Shown one piece after another: positions 63,149-64,000 of a stretch of 64,000 bases of DNA. The stretch's first letter is position 1. Each line of letters starts with the position of its first letter. Source of the DNA: Neptuniibacter pectenicola (GTDB lineage: Bacteria > Pseudomonadota > Gammaproteobacteria > Pseudomonadales > Balneatricaceae); assembly GCF_001597735.1 (NCBI RefSeq), contig NZ_LUTS01000001.1:372001-436000 (forward strand), given 5' to 3'. The position numbers were made by a program, and so were the translations under genes. Below the pieces are notes generated by a model. The model was not told the origin of the DNA. It saw nothing but the letters and a program-made list of their open reading frames with translations, and ran no database searches.

Positions 63149-63715
63149 TTAAGTACGAGGAACCACAACACCGGTCTGCCCCTGATACTTACCATCACGA
63201 TCTTTATATGAGGTTTCACATACCTCACTCCCTTGAAGGAAAAGCATTTGAGCAACCCCTTCATTGGCATAAATTTTAGCGGGCAATGGCGTAGTGTTAG
63301 AAAATTCTAACGTAACGTGACCTTCCCACTCAGGCTCTAAAGGTGTGACATTGACAATAATACCGCAACGAGCGTATGTACTTTTGCCTAAACAGATAGT
63401 TAGCACATCCCGAGGGATTTTAAAGTACTCAACGGTACGCGCTAACGCAAACGAGTTTGGAGGAATGATGCAAACATCTGATTGAACATCGACAAAACTG
63501 CCGTCATCAAAATCTTTGGGATCAACAATGGATGAGTTGATGTTGGTGAATATTTTAAACTCATTCGCACAACGCACATCGTAGCCGTAACTCGATGTTC
63601 CATAAGAGACGATACGTGATCCAGCAACCTCACGAACCTGACCCGGCTCAAAGGGTGAAATCATATCTTTCTCTTCCGCCATACGACGAATCCAACGATC
63701 AGCTTTAATGCCCAT
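63149..63715 (-). CDS. dcd: dCTP deaminase
   Basis: A 188-residue enzyme that converts dCTP to dUTP, the precursor for dTMP synthesis. It shows [20 protein letters not shown] near residue 37, [20 protein letters not shown] near residue 107 with the catalytic Glu soon after in [20 protein letters not shown], and a C-terminal [13 protein letters not shown]. The trimeric beta-barrel family and length are normal. It probably forms a short operon with the unknown gene at 62486. Confidence 0.97.
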   Translation of the reverse strand: MGIKADRWIRRMAEEKDMISPFEPGQVREVAGSRIVSYGTSSYGYDVRCANEFKIFTNINSSIVDPKDFDDGSFVDVQSDVCIIPPNSFALARTVEYFKIPRDVLTICLGKSTYARCGIIVNVTPLEPEWEGHVTLEFSNTTPLPAKIYANEGVAQMLFLQGSEVCETSYKDRDGKYQGQTGVVVPRT

Positions 63716-63805
63716 ATTGGCCTATCCAGTAGTTAATAATTTGCTAGCCGCGTATTGTACCTTTTTTCATAGAGATGAACAAAGATCAATCACACTCAAC
63801 ACATA

Positions 63806-63830
63806 TAAAAAACGACCCACTAAGGGCCGT
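63806..63830 (-). terminator. Terminator of the gene entering from the right
   Basis: On the minus strand ACGGCCC-TTAGT-GGGTCGT with one G-T pair, followed by T6, about 40 bases after the stop of the partial gene. Confidence 0.8.
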
Positions 63831-63866
63831 TTATGTTATTTATTAACAATACCTCATAAAACCAGA

Positions 63867-64000
63867 TTAATTAAGCAGGTTAGCTGTTTTCTCATATTGC
63901 TCAGCAAGCCAGAACTCTGCTGCGGTATTACCTTCATCTCTTAAGCAATCATCTTGTTTACGAAGCTCCCTTGCCATATCGCTACGGGAAGGCGTTGAAG
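63867..64000 (-). CDS. 3' end of a gene entering from the right edge
   Basis: An open minus-strand frame enters at the right edge and stops at TAA 63867-63869. The visible 43 C-terminal residues include MARELRKQDDCLRDEGNTAA and EFWLAEQYEKTANLLN. They look helical and polar, but they are too few to assign a family. The good terminator just after supports a real gene end. Confidence 0.65.
   Translation of the reverse strand, partial: STPSRSDMARELRKQDDCLRDEGNTAAEFWLAEQYEKTANLLN

Overview
The window looks like chromosomal DNA of a marine gammaproteobacterium, probably near the Oceanospirillaceae. The evidence is gene order and protein content: thrS-infC-rpmI-rplT-pheS-pheT-ihfA-merR in the pseudomonad order, a motY-argG pair next to rnt, a LapB/LapC/TolC-type secretion system with a LapG protease, class II DAHP synthase, and an OprD-like porin. 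The assignment is inferred from protein resemblance only. I found no rRNA, tRNA, insertion sequence, prophage or CRISPR array.

Layout. 1-761: 5' part of a FIST-domain sensory gene that runs off the left edge. 944-8419: leftward translation operon (thrS, infC with a probable AUC start, rpmI, rplT, pheS, pheT, ihfA, merR-like). 8662-12033: leftward copper/metal 'bufferin' (MNIO RiPP) operon made of a YHS protein, thioredoxin, BufA1-type precursor, MNIO enzyme, partner protein and DoxX, with a divergent AraC regulator. 13126-14292: porin. 14447-15978: a scar region with a broken third lutC/lutB copy joined to a decayed umuDC operon. 16042-17155: TetR regulator and cupin gene, each behind a near-identical palindromic operator. 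17223-24236: two complete lutABC L-lactate oxidation operons, back to back around a GntR/FadR-type regulator, with matching putative operators. 24314-25326: a secreted SRPBCC protein and a tiny protein. 25362-33865: polB at the end of a six-gene mevalonate operon (HMG-CoA reductase, type 2 IPP isomerase, HMG-CoA synthase, two GHMP kinases, diphosphomevalonate decarboxylase).

33982-42074: type I secretion genes (TolC-like, LuxR-type regulator with a degenerate receiver, HlyD/LapC, LapB), then a small conserved protein and a TPR response regulator. 42197-51425: housekeeping and amino-acid genes (argG, motY, rnt, peroxiredoxin, grxD, argD-argF, metR, class II DAHP synthase). 51494-53788: a four-gene operon of two DUF1538 membrane proteins, a PII-like protein and a CBS protein. 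53908-58367: a Slam-like outer-membrane protein (type XI secretion) flanked by two homologous secreted proteins that look like its cargo. 58671-61394: LapG-type protease and a membrane protein whose HD-GYP domain has lost key residues. 61404-64000: two unrecognised genes, a 25-codon ORF, dcd, and the 3' end of an unknown gene.

How parts fit together. The T1SS at 34-40 kb and LapG at 58.7 kb are the classic components for exporting and releasing a large adhesin. Neither the adhesin nor a LapD-type receptor is in the window, and a degenerate HD-GYP protein occupies the place next to LapG. The mevalonate operon would supply IPP/DMAPP by a route uncommon in this class. The least charted parts are the T11SS with its paired cargo, the bufferin operon with its added thioredoxin and YHS genes, and the DUF1538 operon.
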